Made by a program: the position numbers and the translations under genes. A DNA stretch of 58,604 nucleotides, taken from assembly GCA_016281315.1 (NCBI GenBank), contig JAEEIJ010000017.1, positions 1 to 58,604 of the forward strand, given 5' to 3'. Positions within the stretch are counted from its first letter, which is position 1. Every line of letters starts with the position of its first letter. Of the stretch, positions 33,215 through 42,221 are shown in pieces. The stretch comes from Bacteroidales bacterium (GTDB lineage: Bacteria; Bacteroidota; Bacteroidia; Bacteroidales; UBA932). The notes under the pieces are model-generated. The model did not search any database, was not told the origin of the DNA, and saw only the letters and a program-made list of their open reading frames with translations.

Positions 33215-33227
33215 TCGACGGAACGTC

Positions 33228-33254
33228 TCAATAACGCAAAAATTCCGCGAAGGC
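33228..33254. repeat. Right copy of 27-bp direct repeat (within the dsbD 3' end)
   Basis: Exact copy of 32475-32501. Here it is the true 3' end of dsbD. Distance between equal points of the copies is 753 bp, the size of the inserted unit. Confidence 0.9.
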
Positions 33255-35087
33255 GGCGGGGTCCAGGTTGTAGCCGCGCGGGCCGCGGAGGACGGCGCCG
33301 GAGGCATCCAGGATGAAGTAATTCGGCTGGGAGTTCACCCCGAAGCGTTCCTGCACAAAGTAGGAATTCACCCTTCCCACATCTTTCAACACCTTTCCGG
33401 CAGGGGTGGTGACCCATTCGCTTTCCGGCAACCTGGTTTTATCGTCCACATAGAGCGACACAATCACGTAATCGTCGCGGAGCTGAGAAAGCACAGCAGG
33501 GTCGCTCCAAACGCGGGCCTCCATCTCGCGGCAGTTCACGCAGCCGTAACCTGTGATGTCCACGAAGACCTTTTTGCCGGAGGCCGATGCCGCCGCAAGG
33601 CCATCTTCCAGAGAGGTGTAGCCGATGAGGCCGTAGGGTAAGCGAACCAAAAGGGATTCTTCGCTATCGCTCAGAATGACAGAAGGATCGTTCAGAACGA
33701 CCGAAGACTGATCGCCGGCGACGATGCTTCCCTGCACGAAATCCTGCGTCTGGATGGGCGGCAGGTAACCGCTGAGGGCCTTCAGGGGCGCGCCCCACAT
33801 CCCGGGGATCAAATACACCACAAAAGCAATATCCACGAGGGCCAGGGTGAAGCGGCCGAAGGAAAGGTGCTTCAGCGGTTCGTCATTCTTGAAGCGGATA
33901 AGACCCAGCAGATACAGCGCCAGCAGGATGAACACGGCAATCCAGATGGCCAGGTACACTTCCCGGTCCAGGATGTGCCAGTGGTAGGTTTGATCGGCCG
34001 TGGAGAGGAACTTCAGGCCGAGGGCGATTTCAATGAAGCCCAGCACCACCTTCACGCTGTTGAGCCAGCCGCCGCTCTTGGGCAGCCTGGACAGCAGCGA
34101 GGGGAACAGGGCCAGCAGGGCGAACGGCAGGGCGAAAGCGATGCTGAACGCGAGCATCGTCACCATCGGCACCCAGAACTCCCCTTGCGTGCTCTTGATG
34201 AGGACCGTCCCCACGATGGGCCCCGTGCAGCTGAAGCTCACCAGCACCAGCGTAAGGGCGAGGAAAAACACGCCCAGGATGCCGCCTTTGCCGGATTTAG
34301 CATCGGCCTTGGTGGTCCAGGAAGACGGGAGGACTATCTCGAAGGCGCCGAAGAAGGACGCCGCGAAGAGCATAAAGATGACGAAGAAGAGGATGTTCGG
34401 AAGCCAGTGAGTGGAGAGCCAGTTGAAGATGTCGGCCGTGACGGCAGAACCTCCGGCGGCCCAGGTGAGGCCGATGATCACGCAGATGGGCAGCGTGTAG
34501 AGCAGCACGATGAAGGCCCCGTACAGGATGGCCTGCAGCCGTCCGCCCTTCTGCTTGAGGAAGAACGAGACGGTCATCGGGACCATCGGGAAGACGCAGG
34601 GGGTCAGGAGCATCAAAAGCCCCCACAGGATGGCCTCCAGGATGAGTTTCCAGAGCCCGACAGGGGCCGATGCAGCTGGTGCCGCCGGAGAAACCGTTAC
34701 CGGAACGGAAAACGCATAATCCTCCGGACTGTTGCAGACGCCGTTCGTACAGGCGTACCAGGTGACGGTCCCCTCCACGTTCTCCGCGCCGTCCAGCACC
34801 ACTTTCTGCCGGAGCACATATTCTTTTTCGGCCACCGTCTCGCCTTTGTAATCGGCCGCCTCAAACACCTCTTCCGGTTCTCCCTGCGCCGTCACGCCCG
34901 GAGCCAGCTCCAGCAGCGTACCGGCATAGCGGTCCGCCATCGGATGGATGTAGTAACCGGGTTCGATGGTAGCGGAGAGCACCAGTTCGTATTCGTTTCC
35001 TGAGACGGGTTCCACCGCCGCCTTCCATTCCACGGGGGAAACGAAAGGAAGCAGGGAAAGCAAAAAGAAGAGAAGGGTATGGGTCAT
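33228..35087 (-). CDS. dsbD: Thiol:disulfide interchange protein DsbD
   Basis: 619 aa. Signal segment; N-terminal periplasmic domain (about 20-140; WYACTNGVCNSPEDY); eight or so membrane helices with TPCVFPMVPMTVSFF and SFSCTGPIVGTVL (the paired transmembrane Cys); C-terminal thioredoxin domain with YGCVNCREME (CxxC). It moves electrons from cytoplasmic thioredoxin to periplasmic partners. ATG at 35087 follows lnt by 5 nt; a GTG at 35093 would also be in frame. The linker before the thioredoxin domain contains the peptide VILSDSEESL, encoded by a palindromic repeat. The last 27 bases are duplicated at 32475-32501. Confidence 0.92.
   Translation of the reverse strand: MTHTLLFFLLSLLPFVSPVEWKAAVEPVSGNEYELVLSATIEPGYYIHPMADRYAGTLLELAPGVTAQGEPEEVFEAADYKGETVAEKEYVLRQKVVLDGAENVEGTVTWYACTNGVCNSPEDYAFSVPVTVSPAAPAASAPVGLWKLILEAILWGLLMLLTPCVFPMVPMTVSFFLKQKGGRLQAILYGAFIVLLYTLPICVIIGLTWAAGGSAVTADIFNWLSTHWLPNILFFVIFMLFAASFFGAFEIVLPSSWTTKADAKSGKGGILGVFFLALTLVLVSFSCTGPIVGTVLIKSTQGEFWVPMVTMLAFSIAFALPFALLALFPSLLSRLPKSGGWLNSVKVVLGFIEIALGLKFLSTADQTYHWHILDREVYLAIWIAVFILLALYLLGLIRFKNDEPLKHLSFGRFTLALVDIAFVVYLIPGMWGAPLKALSGYLPPIQTQDFVQGSIVAGDQSSVVLNDPSVILSDSEESLLVRLPYGLIGYTSLEDGLAAASASGKKVFVDITGYGCVNCREMEARVWSDPAVLSQLRDDYVIVSLYVDDKTRLPESEWVTTPAGKVLKDVGRVNSYFVQERFGVNSQPNYFILDASGAVLRGPRGYNLDPAAFAEFLRY
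33655..33680. repeat. Palindromic repeat inserted in the dsbD reading frame
   Basis: Core TTCTTCGCTATCGCTCAGAA with flanking GA and TGAC. It resembles the widespread repeat of the type GATTCTTCGC...TCAGAATGAC known from many bacterial genomes. Read with dsbD it encodes VILSDSEES in the linker between the membrane and thioredoxin domains. A related half-copy (GATCGTTCAGAACGAC) follows at about 33687. Confidence 0.7.
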
Positions 35088-35092
35088 AATCA

Positions 35093-36736
35093 CTATTTCT
35101 TAAAACGGCGGATGATGGCGGCGGAGCCCAGGAGCAGGAACAGGAAGACGGCTACGCGCCCCACCATATCCCCGTAGCGGACGAAGAAAGACTGGCCTTC
35201 CAGAAGCTGTACCCGGCCCTGCAGGACGGCTTCCTCCCACCAGGGCGAACGTTTAACGATGCGTCCGCAAGGGTCGATGACGGCGCTCACGCCGGTATTG
35301 CCGCAGCGGGCCAGCCAGCGGCGGGTTTCGATGGCCCTCAGGCGGCTGTAACTCAAATGCTGCCGATACCCGGGCGTATTCCCCCACCAGGCATCGTTCG
35401 TAATCACGGCAAGCAGTTTCGCGCCCTTCCGGACATAGCCCGTGCAGAACTCGCCGTAGACCGACTCATAGCAGACGGCTGTGCCAATCGCTACCGCAGG
35501 AGCCGATACCCCTTCGGTCGCGAAAAATAAGGCCGATGCTCCCTCAGGGCCGTTACCCACGTCTTTCCCCATCAGGTTTCCGCCCAGGATCTTTTCCAAG
35601 GGGATGAACACCTTCGGATAGGGTGTCAGCTCCACCCCCACCACGAGTTTGGACTTGTGGTAGAGGTCGTATCGGCCTGCGGCATCCATCAGGACGGCCG
35701 TATTGTGGGCGGTGTAGTACAGACGCTCGGTCCGCTTCCCGCTGGCAAGGGACCCCAGATCATAGGAACAGGGATTCGGGGGGCTGAACGAGACCTCCCG
35801 GTCATAGGACGAGGCGCCGAAGATGAGACGGGCCGACGGATGCTTCTGCAGGAAGGCCTGATAACGCAGGAAACTGGGGTTCTCCCCCACCGCGTCGGTG
35901 AACAGCGAGGCCGTGAGGGTTTCCGGACCCAGGACCAGCACCGGCGCGATGCTGTCCGCGGGCCAGTCGGCCTTCTCCAACTGCGCAAGGAAACGCGCAT
36001 CCTGCTGCTCCTGGCTCAGGGATTCGAACTTCTGGTAAGGATCCAGATTGGGCTGGCCGATGACCACCTCCAGCTCCGGCCCTTCCTCGTCGAAACGCAG
36101 ACAGGCCGACCAGATCATCGGCGCAAAAAGGGCGGCTACGATGCCGGCTGTGGCGGCCACGCGGGCTTTCCAGGTCCATCGGCCCACCCGGCCGTCCGAA
36201 AGGGCGACCATTCCGCCGAAGAGCGCGAGGTTCGCCGCCCACACCCACAGCGAGCCGCCCAGGTGACCGGTGACGCTGTACCATTGGATGAGGGAGGTTG
36301 TATCGGCAAAGGCGTTTCCCAGCACCAGCCAGGGCCAGGAAATCTGGGCGATGGTGAGATAGTAGCGCTCCCAGGCAATCCACGCGGCGGCGAGGTAAAT
36401 ATAGGGCAGGGCCCCGCCCAGGCGCTTTTTCACCCAGCGGAAGCTGCCGAACACGACGCTCATCTGGAGCGCATTGGCCAGGATGGCGAAAATGGCCCCG
36501 CCCACGGTGGCCCCGCCCACCCACCAGGTGGTGACGGCGTTCCACAGGACGAAGCTGCCGTAGTGCCACCAAAAGAAGCGCTTCACCTTGTACTGGGTGG
36601 CCAGCCGCTCCATTACCAGGAGCGGCAGCAGGCCCACGAGGACGGTGCAGCCCATATGGGGCACCAGCCACGGCAGACTCATCAGCAGCGTGAACAGCAG
36701 CGCCAGAAGGGCGAATATGACTCCCTGCTTTCGCAT
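35093..36736 (-). CDS. lnt: Apolipoprotein N-acyltransferase
   Basis: 547 aa. N-terminal multi-pass membrane part (MRKQGVIFALLALLFTLLM; WWHYGSFVLWNAVTTWWVGGA) followed by a nitrilase-fold domain: LVLGPETLTAS (catalytic Glu), YHKSKLVVGVELTPYP (catalytic Lys), GTAVCYESVYGEF (catalytic Cys) and ITNDAWWGNTPGYRQHLSYSRLRAIETRRWLARCGNTG. It adds the third acyl chain to lipoproteins at the inner membrane, fitting the many lipoproteins here. ATG at 36736 is set by the promoter box just upstream. It forms an operon with dsbD. Confidence 0.93.
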   Translation of the reverse strand: MRKQGVIFALLALLFTLLMSLPWLVPHMGCTVLVGLLPLLVMERLATQYKVKRFFWWHYGSFVLWNAVTTWWVGGATVGGAIFAILANALQMSVVFGSFRWVKKRLGGALPYIYLAAAWIAWERYYLTIAQISWPWLVLGNAFADTTSLIQWYSVTGHLGGSLWVWAANLALFGGMVALSDGRVGRWTWKARVAATAGIVAALFAPMIWSACLRFDEEGPELEVVIGQPNLDPYQKFESLSQEQQDARFLAQLEKADWPADSIAPVLVLGPETLTASLFTDAVGENPSFLRYQAFLQKHPSARLIFGASSYDREVSFSPPNPCSYDLGSLASGKRTERLYYTAHNTAVLMDAAGRYDLYHKSKLVVGVELTPYPKVFIPLEKILGGNLMGKDVGNGPEGASALFFATEGVSAPAVAIGTAVCYESVYGEFCTGYVRKGAKLLAVITNDAWWGNTPGYRQHLSYSRLRAIETRRWLARCGNTGVSAVIDPCGRIVKRSPWWEEAVLQGRVQLLEGQSFFVRYGDMVGRVAVFLFLLLGSAAIIRRFKK

Positions 36737-36742
36737 CAAGGG

Positions 36743-36750
36743 CAAAGTTA
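36743..36750 (-). promoter_or_regulatory. -7 promoter box of lnt-dsbD
   Basis: TAACTTTG on the minus strand is a full match to TAnnTTTG, ending 6 nt before the lnt ATG. A weaker box on the plus strand (TAAATTCG, 36754-36761) could serve the divergent PASTA gene. Confidence 0.6.
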
Positions 36751-36790
36751 TGAATTTTTTTCGTAAATTCGCAGGGTTAACAGGATTCCT

Positions 36791-37561
36791 ATGGCACTGA
36801 AAGATAACTGGATTGTAAAGAACCTTGTCTGGGCCGCCGTCGTGGTGGTCATCCTCATCGTGGCGGCCTCCATCAGCCTCCGCGTCATCACCCGGCACGG
36901 AAAGACCGTCACGGTCCCGGATTTCACAAATCTCCCCGTCCTGCAGGCGGAAGAGGTGGCCTCCCGGGAGAACGTGAACGTGAAAGTGGTGGATTCCGTG
37001 TTCGTGAAGCGGCTGCCCGGCGGCGTGATTTACCGCCAGTCGCCCAAGGCCGGCGCCACCGTCAAGAAAGGACGCAGTATCTTCCTTACCATCAATTCCG
37101 TCGTGCCCCGGAAAGTGGTGATGCCGAACCTCCTGGGCTATTCCGTCTCGGAAGCCCGCAGCCAGCTGCAGAACCGCGGCCTTAACCTGGGCCAGCTGAA
37201 CTACGTGCGCGATATGGCCACCAATACTGTTTTGGGCCAGAGCGTGAACGGCGTGGAAGTGAATGCCGGAGACCTGGTGGTGAACGGATCGGCCGTAGAC
37301 CTGAAGGTGGCCGTTTCCGGAGAGGACAACCGCACCGTGGTGCCCAAGGTCATCGGGATGAAATACGTGGGCGCCGTGGACGCCCTCCACGAGCGTTTCC
37401 TCAATGTGGGCAAGGTCCGCTTCGACAAAGACATCCGCACATACGCGGATTCCGTGAACGCCGTCGTTTATCTGCAGGACGCCCAGGGCGCCGTGAAGGC
37501 GCTGGGTACGCCCATCGGCCTTTCCCTTACCCTGGACAAGTCCAAACTGCCGGAAGAATGA
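36791..37561 (+). CDS. PASTA-domain membrane protein
   Basis: 256 aa. One N-terminal membrane helix (LVWAAVVVVILIVAASISL), then three PASTA-like domains: TVPDFTNLPVLQAEEVASREN, VMPNLLGYSVSEARSQLQNRG and VVPKVIGMKYVGAVDALHERF. PASTA domains bind peptidoglycan or beta-lactams in other phyla; there is no kinase domain here. Such stand-alone PASTA proteins are found next to rluD in Bacteroidota. Its stop overlaps the start of the pseudouridine synthase gene (ATGA), so the two are coupled. Confidence 0.9.
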   Translation: MALKDNWIVKNLVWAAVVVVILIVAASISLRVITRHGKTVTVPDFTNLPVLQAEEVASRENVNVKVVDSVFVKRLPGGVIYRQSPKAGATVKKGRSIFLTINSVVPRKVVMPNLLGYSVSEARSQLQNRGLNLGQLNYVRDMATNTVLGQSVNGVEVNAGDLVVNGSAVDLKVAVSGEDNRTVVPKVIGMKYVGAVDALHERFLNVGKVRFDKDIRTYADSVNAVVYLQDAQGAVKALGTPIGLSLTLDKSKLPEE

Positions 37562-38556
37562 ACGATTCCGACGAACTTTTCGAGCACTTCCGTCTTTTGG
37601 TCGACAAGGGCCAGGAGCCGCTGCGCATCGACCGGTTCATCGCCGAGCATCAGGAGGACACTTCCCGCAGCCGCGTCCAGCAGGCCATCAAGCTGGGCTA
37701 TGTGCTGGTGAACGACAAACCCGTGAAGGCCAATTATATGGTGCGGCCCTGCGACGTGGTGAAGTTCGTGATGCCTTACGAACGCCGCGGAACGGAGATT
37801 CTTCCGGAAAACATTCCCCTCGATATCGTCTATGAGGACGACGACGTGCTGGTTATCAACAAGCCCGCCGGAATGGTGGTCCATCCCGGTCACGGCAACT
37901 ACAACGGCACGCTGGTGAACGCCCTCGCCTACTTTCTGCATCTGAGCCCCGATGTGGAGGACGAGCGGATGGGCGTGCTGGTGCACCGCATCGACAAGGA
38001 TACGAGCGGCCTGCTGGTGGTGGCGAAGAACCCCGCCGCGCAGCTCAACCTCGCGGACCAGTTCTTCGTCCATTCCATCGACCGCATCTACACGGCCGTC
38101 GTGTGGGGAAACATCGCCGAGGATGAAGGGACCATCGAAGGAACCATCGGCCGGGATCCCAACGACCGCCTCAGGTTCCGCGTCTACGACGACCCCGAAA
38201 AGGGGAAATGGGCCGTGACGCACTGGCGGGTGCTGGAGCGCTTCGGCTTCATCACGGTGGTGGAATGCCGCCTGGAGACGGGCCGGACGCACCAGATTCG
38301 CGTGCATATGGCTTCCATCGGCCACCCCCTCTTCAACGACGAACGCTACGGCGGCGCTGAAATCCGCCAGGGAACCATCTACGCTAAATACAAGCAGTTC
38401 ATCCAGAACTGTTTCGCCCTCTGTCCGCGGCAGGCGCTTCACGCCCGCACGCTGGGGTTCACCCACCCGGTAACAGGAGAGCGGCTCCATTTCGAAGCCG
38501 CCCTGCCGGAAGATATGTGCGCGCTCATTGAAAAATGGCGCCACTATGTCGCTTAG
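37558..38556 (+). CDS. rluD: RluA/RluD-family 23S rRNA pseudouridine synthase
   Basis: 332 aa. N-terminal S4 domain (RIDRFIAEHQEDTSRSRVQQ) then the synthase domain with LDIVYEDDDVLVINKPAGMVVHPG and HRIDKDTSGLLVVAKN, which holds the catalytic Asp, and ETGRTHQIRVHM. It converts uridines in helix 69 of 23S rRNA if it is a true RluD; the S4 domain supports RluD over RluA. It overlaps the PASTA gene by 4 nt and the convergent outer-membrane gene by 4 nt at the stops. Confidence 0.92.
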   Translation: MNDSDELFEHFRLLVDKGQEPLRIDRFIAEHQEDTSRSRVQQAIKLGYVLVNDKPVKANYMVRPCDVVKFVMPYERRGTEILPENIPLDIVYEDDDVLVINKPAGMVVHPGHGNYNGTLVNALAYFLHLSPDVEDERMGVLVHRIDKDTSGLLVVAKNPAAQLNLADQFFVHSIDRIYTAVVWGNIAEDEGTIEGTIGRDPNDRLRFRVYDDPEKGKWAVTHWRVLERFGFITVVECRLETGRTHQIRVHMASIGHPLFNDERYGGAEIRQGTIYAKYKQFIQNCFALCPRQALHARTLGFTHPVTGERLHFEAALPEDMCALIEKWRHYVA

Positions 38557-41549
38557 AACATCCTGCCGCCGCGGCCGCCAGGGCCGCCGCCCATCCGGGA
38601 GCGCATCTTCTCGCCGGCCTTGCCAAAGTTGCCGAAACGCCAGGTGAAGGAGAGCATAATGTATCGGCCCAGCGTATTGTTGCGCGTTTCCTGATAATAG
38701 TTGTCCGTGGTGGTCACCATCAGGTTCCGGGCCTGGTCCAGCAGGTCATAGGCCTTGAGGGACAGGGTGGCCTGGCGCTTGAAGAGCGGCATCGAGAACG
38801 AAGCGTTCCACACCAGCTGCGGTTCCTGCGGCGTGGTGTAGCCGTTGTACCAGTTGTAGGCGGCGTCGGTGGAGAGTTCGATGCCGGTCTGGCCGATGGT
38901 CCACTTGACGGAGCCCTGCACCTGGTTGTTCCAGGTGGCCGCTACGGCCTCCTGCAGGGTGTACCAGGGCTTGGACACGCGCGTGCGGGCGCTGGCAATC
39001 ACCTCCAGGTTATCGTTGCGGAAGGTGACGCGGAAGCGGTCGATCAGCGTGAGGGAACGCGTGATGTTGTCCTGGAAATCCTCCGCCCACTTGCCGGGAT
39101 TGTCCTCGAAGTAGTATTTGTGGAAATCCTGATATTTGAACTCGGTGATGTTCCCCTGCGCATCCCGGGTCTCGAAGGCCGTCACATCCAGCGTGCCGCC
39201 GTTGTAGCTGCCGCTCTTGGAATAGGAGGTGCGCAGCATATTGGAAATGGAGAACGGGGACTTGCCGATGGGCGTATTGAGCATAATGCGCACCGCGCCG
39301 TTATAGGAGTTGTGCCCGTTCACCGGGAAGGTGTACACGCGGCCGCCGGCATCGTACCAGGAAGCGTTGGTGATGGGATTCTGCACCATACCGCCCTCCA
39401 GGTGGATACGCATCGTGAAGAAGGTCTGGCGGTTGCTCAGCTCCAGGTCGCTCCGAAGATTATGGCTGAAATACGGGTTCAGGAAGGGGTTGCCGAGGGC
39501 CAGGGACAACGGATTGGAGTTGTCCAGCACCGGGTTCAGCTGGCTGGTGGACGGCTGGCTGCTCCGGCCCCAGTAGAACAGGCGCACGTTGGAGTTGTCG
39601 TTGAAGTCGTAGAAGAGCATCGCGCGCGGCGAGAAGTTCCAGATGGTCTCCGGGTTGTAGATGACAGCCTCGCCCTTGGCGTGGTTGAAGGTCTCGTTGT
39701 AGGTGCGGGTAGGGATGGCCGATGCACCCAGCTGGGCCCGCAGGGCGTCGTCCTGATACATAAAGGACAGGCCGATGTTCTGGTTCAGGCTCCAGTTGAG
39801 GATGTTGTTGCTGTAGGCGTCGTCCTTCCGTTCGCCCGTGGCGGTGTAGGGAAGGCTGCCGCCGCCCATCTCGAAATTGCCCCATACGTAATCCGCGCTG
39901 TTGTACGTAAGTTTTTCGCTCTCGCTGCGGGCATAGCGGATGTTGTAGCTGGCCTCCAGATAAAAGTTACCGCCCAGGGGCTCGGTGTACACGATGCGGG
40001 AACCCACGCTGCGATTCTTCGAAGTCTGGTCGTAGCGCTGGTTGATGCGCGCATCGCTGCCCGTACCGCCCCTATAGGTGGTTGTGAGCGACTGGTTGAA
40101 GCCCTCCATCACGTTGTTGGAGAGGTTCCAGTCGATGTTGGCCGATATCGTCCGCCCGGGGATGCCCAGCCGCTGGCGCAGGAGGAAGAAGCCCCTCGTC
40201 TGCCAGTTGTTGTTGTTGCCGGTGTTGTTCGTGAAACCCTCGTTGGTCTTGCTCACATTGCCGTCGGCGTCGCGGGTGGAAGAGTCGAACTCGCTCTGCT
40301 GGACGAAACTGCCGCGGCCGAAATTGAACTGCGGCTGAAACAGGATGGAGGTATTCTCGGAGAACTTGTGTTCCAGACGCATCCCGAAGCGGTGGCCGTC
40401 CGTGAAGCGGTGGCTGTTACCGTTGTCGTTCGAAATGAGCGTGGAGCCGTCCTTCATATAGGTTTCCTTATAGGTCTCCTCCAGCACGTCGATGACGGAA
40501 CCGTTGTAGAGATAGTTGGCACCCAGTTCCATCTTCTTGTCGAAAAGATCCCAGTTGCCGTTGACGCCGCCCATCCAGGAGGTGGTAATGCCGCTGGAAG
40601 GACCCCAGCCGCCGCCACCACGGCCGCCGCGGCCCATTCCGCCGCCTCCGCCCATCATCGAGTTCATCATTGAGCCCGCGAGGTCATTGAAGCCACGGTT
40701 GTTGGTGTTGTTGGCGTTGGCGATGATGCTGATCTGGCTGCTGTCCGTGAAACGGCCTCCCATAAAGGCGGTCTGCCAGCGCCAGTCGTTCACCTGGCCC
40801 GGCGTGGAAGGAATGTCGTGGCCGCCGCCGGCCATCGCGTTGCCGAAGACGCCGTTCATCATTCCCGGCTTCACGGACAGGTCGATGACGGTCTCGTCCT
40901 CTCCGTCGTCGATGCCGGTGAATTCGGCCTGCTCACTCTTTTTCTTGACCACCTTCACCTTCTCCACCAGCTTGGCGGGAATGTTCTGGGAAGCTAGCTG
41001 AGGGTCGTCCAGGAAGAAGGTCTTGCCTTCGATGGTAATCTTGGTGATGGTTTCGCCGTTGGAGGTGATGGAGCCGTCCTCGCCTACCTCAATGCCGGGA
41101 AGCTTCTTCAGGAGGTCCACCAGCATATTGTCGTCCGAGATCTTGAACGAAGAGGCGTTGTACTCCACCGTATCCTTCTTGATTACCACGGGGTTGCCCA
41201 GGGCCGTCACCTGCGCGGCGTCCAGTACCTGGCGGTCCAGATCCATCTCCAGGATGCCCAGGTCCATATTCTCTTTTACGTCAAGTGCTTGTTCCAGGGG
41301 CTTGTAGCCCAGGATTTCGGCCTTGAGGGTATACTTCCCGGCCTTCACTTTGTCGAACTGCGCATGGCCGTCCGCGTCTGAGAGCGAATAGATGTGTTTG
41401 CCCTTCTCCGGAGCCAGGGACACGGTGGCGAAGCCGATGGCCTCACGGGTAATGACATCCTGCAGCTGGAGGGTTATCTTATAGTTCTGGGCGAACAACC
41501 CGACAGCGGAAAAGAGGGCCGCAAGGGCCAGGACGATTCTTCTAACCAT
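38553..41549 (-). CDS. TonB-receptor-like outer-membrane beta-barrel protein
   Basis: 998 aa. Signal peptide (ALFSAVGLFAQ), CarboxypepD_reg-like domain (LQDVITREAIGFATVSLAPE), a plug-like region (KKDTVEYNASSFKISDDNMLVDLLKKLPGIEVGEDG) and a long barrel. This layout fits the outer_membrane beta-barrel family (OMP_b-brl_3) rather than SusC; no SusD neighbour. Two low-complexity parts stand out: a Gly/Met/Arg-rich insert (MMGGGGGMGRGGRGGGGWGP, near residue 300) and a C-terminal tail MGGGPGGRGGRMF after the last strand. Substrate unknown. It may be an importer or a surface anchor. Confidence 0.85.
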   Translation of the reverse strand: MVRRIVLALAALFSAVGLFAQNYKITLQLQDVITREAIGFATVSLAPEKGKHIYSLSDADGHAQFDKVKAGKYTLKAEILGYKPLEQALDVKENMDLGILEMDLDRQVLDAAQVTALGNPVVIKKDTVEYNASSFKISDDNMLVDLLKKLPGIEVGEDGSITSNGETITKITIEGKTFFLDDPQLASQNIPAKLVEKVKVVKKKSEQAEFTGIDDGEDETVIDLSVKPGMMNGVFGNAMAGGGHDIPSTPGQVNDWRWQTAFMGGRFTDSSQISIIANANNTNNRGFNDLAGSMMNSMMGGGGGMGRGGRGGGGWGPSSGITTSWMGGVNGNWDLFDKKMELGANYLYNGSVIDVLEETYKETYMKDGSTLISNDNGNSHRFTDGHRFGMRLEHKFSENTSILFQPQFNFGRGSFVQQSEFDSSTRDADGNVSKTNEGFTNNTGNNNNWQTRGFFLLRQRLGIPGRTISANIDWNLSNNVMEGFNQSLTTTYRGGTGSDARINQRYDQTSKNRSVGSRIVYTEPLGGNFYLEASYNIRYARSESEKLTYNSADYVWGNFEMGGGSLPYTATGERKDDAYSNNILNWSLNQNIGLSFMYQDDALRAQLGASAIPTRTYNETFNHAKGEAVIYNPETIWNFSPRAMLFYDFNDNSNVRLFYWGRSSQPSTSQLNPVLDNSNPLSLALGNPFLNPYFSHNLRSDLELSNRQTFFTMRIHLEGGMVQNPITNASWYDAGGRVYTFPVNGHNSYNGAVRIMLNTPIGKSPFSISNMLRTSYSKSGSYNGGTLDVTAFETRDAQGNITEFKYQDFHKYYFEDNPGKWAEDFQDNITRSLTLIDRFRVTFRNDNLEVIASARTRVSKPWYTLQEAVAATWNNQVQGSVKWTIGQTGIELSTDAAYNWYNGYTTPQEPQLVWNASFSMPLFKRQATLSLKAYDLLDQARNLMVTTTDNYYQETRNNTLGRYIMLSFTWRFGNFGKAGEKMRSRMGGGPGGRGGRMF

Positions 41550-41604
41550 AAAATATTTTCAAAACATATCTTTGACACCCTCCGGGTGCAAAGGTTTAAT
41601 TCAT

Positions 41605-42162
41605 TCAGGCAATTCTATCGGGGTGATCTTTCAAAAACTGCTCCCATCCCCCCTTCCCCTTGGCGGCCGCCAGAGGCTGGGCGGTCTGGAAGTGGTGGCA
41701 CAGGGCGATGGCCAGGGCATCCGTGGCATCCAGATGGCGGCTTTCCAGCTTCACGCCCAGCGTTTTTTCCAGCATCATCTGCACCTGCTCCTTGGAGGCG
41801 GCACCGTTGCCCACAATGGCTTCCTTGGCCTTTCTGGGGGCATATTCCGTCACCGACTGCACCCCGTATTCCAGGGCCGCCAGGATGGCCGCTCCCTGCG
41901 CCCGGCCCAGTTTCAGGACCACCTGCGCGTTCTTCCCGTAGAACGGACTTTCGATGGCCAGTTCCGTGGGGTGATAGCTCTTGCACACCTCGCCGATGCA
42001 TTCGTAGATGGCGCGGAGCTTGGCGTAGGCATCAGCCTCCTTTCGCAGGTCCAGCACGCCCATATCCACGTATTCCGCTTTCTTGCCGTTCACACGGACA
42101 ATCCCGAAACCCAGCAGAAGGGTCCCCGGATCGATGCCCAATATGATGCGCTCTTGCGGCAT
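41605..42162 (-). CDS. ruvC: Holliday junction resolvase RuvC
   Basis: 185 aa. RNase-H-like fold with IILGIDPGTLLLGFG (first catalytic Asp), LAIESPFYGKNAQVVLKLGRAQGAAI (Glu) and SRHLDATDALAIALCH (Asp pair). It cuts Holliday junctions together with RuvAB. The start at 42162 is preferred because the upstream in-frame start at 42171 falls into the promoter box. Single gene, separated from serS by a terminator. Confidence 0.95.
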   Translation of the reverse strand: MPQERIILGIDPGTLLLGFGIVRVNGKKAEYVDMGVLDLRKEADAYAKLRAIYECIGEVCKSYHPTELAIESPFYGKNAQVVLKLGRAQGAAILAALEYGVQSVTEYAPRKAKEAIVGNGAASKEQVQMMLEKTLGVKLESRHLDATDALAIALCHHFQTAQPLAAAKGKGGWEQFLKDHPDRIA

Positions 42163-42170
42163 AAGTCTCA

Positions 42171-42178
42171 CAAAGATA
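42171..42178 (-). promoter_or_regulatory. -7 promoter box of ruvC
   Basis: TATCTTTG on the minus strand is a full match, ending 8 nt before the ruvC ATG at 42162. Confidence 0.6.
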
Positions 42179-42190
42179 ATGCTTTTCTAC

Positions 42191-42217
42191 GAAAAAGTCC
42201 CGGATTTCTCCGAGACT
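42191..42217 (-). terminator. Intrinsic terminator after serS
   Basis: On the minus strand AGTCTCGGA and TCCGGGACT form a 9-bp stem (one G-U) closed by a GAAA tetraloop and followed by TTTTT. It lies 4 nt after the serS stop and upstream of the ruvC promoter. Confidence 0.9.
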
Positions 42218-42221
42218 ATTT

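Noticed and set aside
36737..37390. Extension of the lnt gene upstream to a start near 37390
   Set aside because: The added stretch is antisense to the PASTA gene and has no membrane or family match, while a promoter box and proper N-terminal helix mark the start at 36736.
41567..41574. TATCTTTG on the plus strand between the outer-membrane barrel gene and ruvC
   Set aside because: No plus-strand gene follows; ruvC and its neighbour are on the minus strand. Probably chance, or at most an antisense start.
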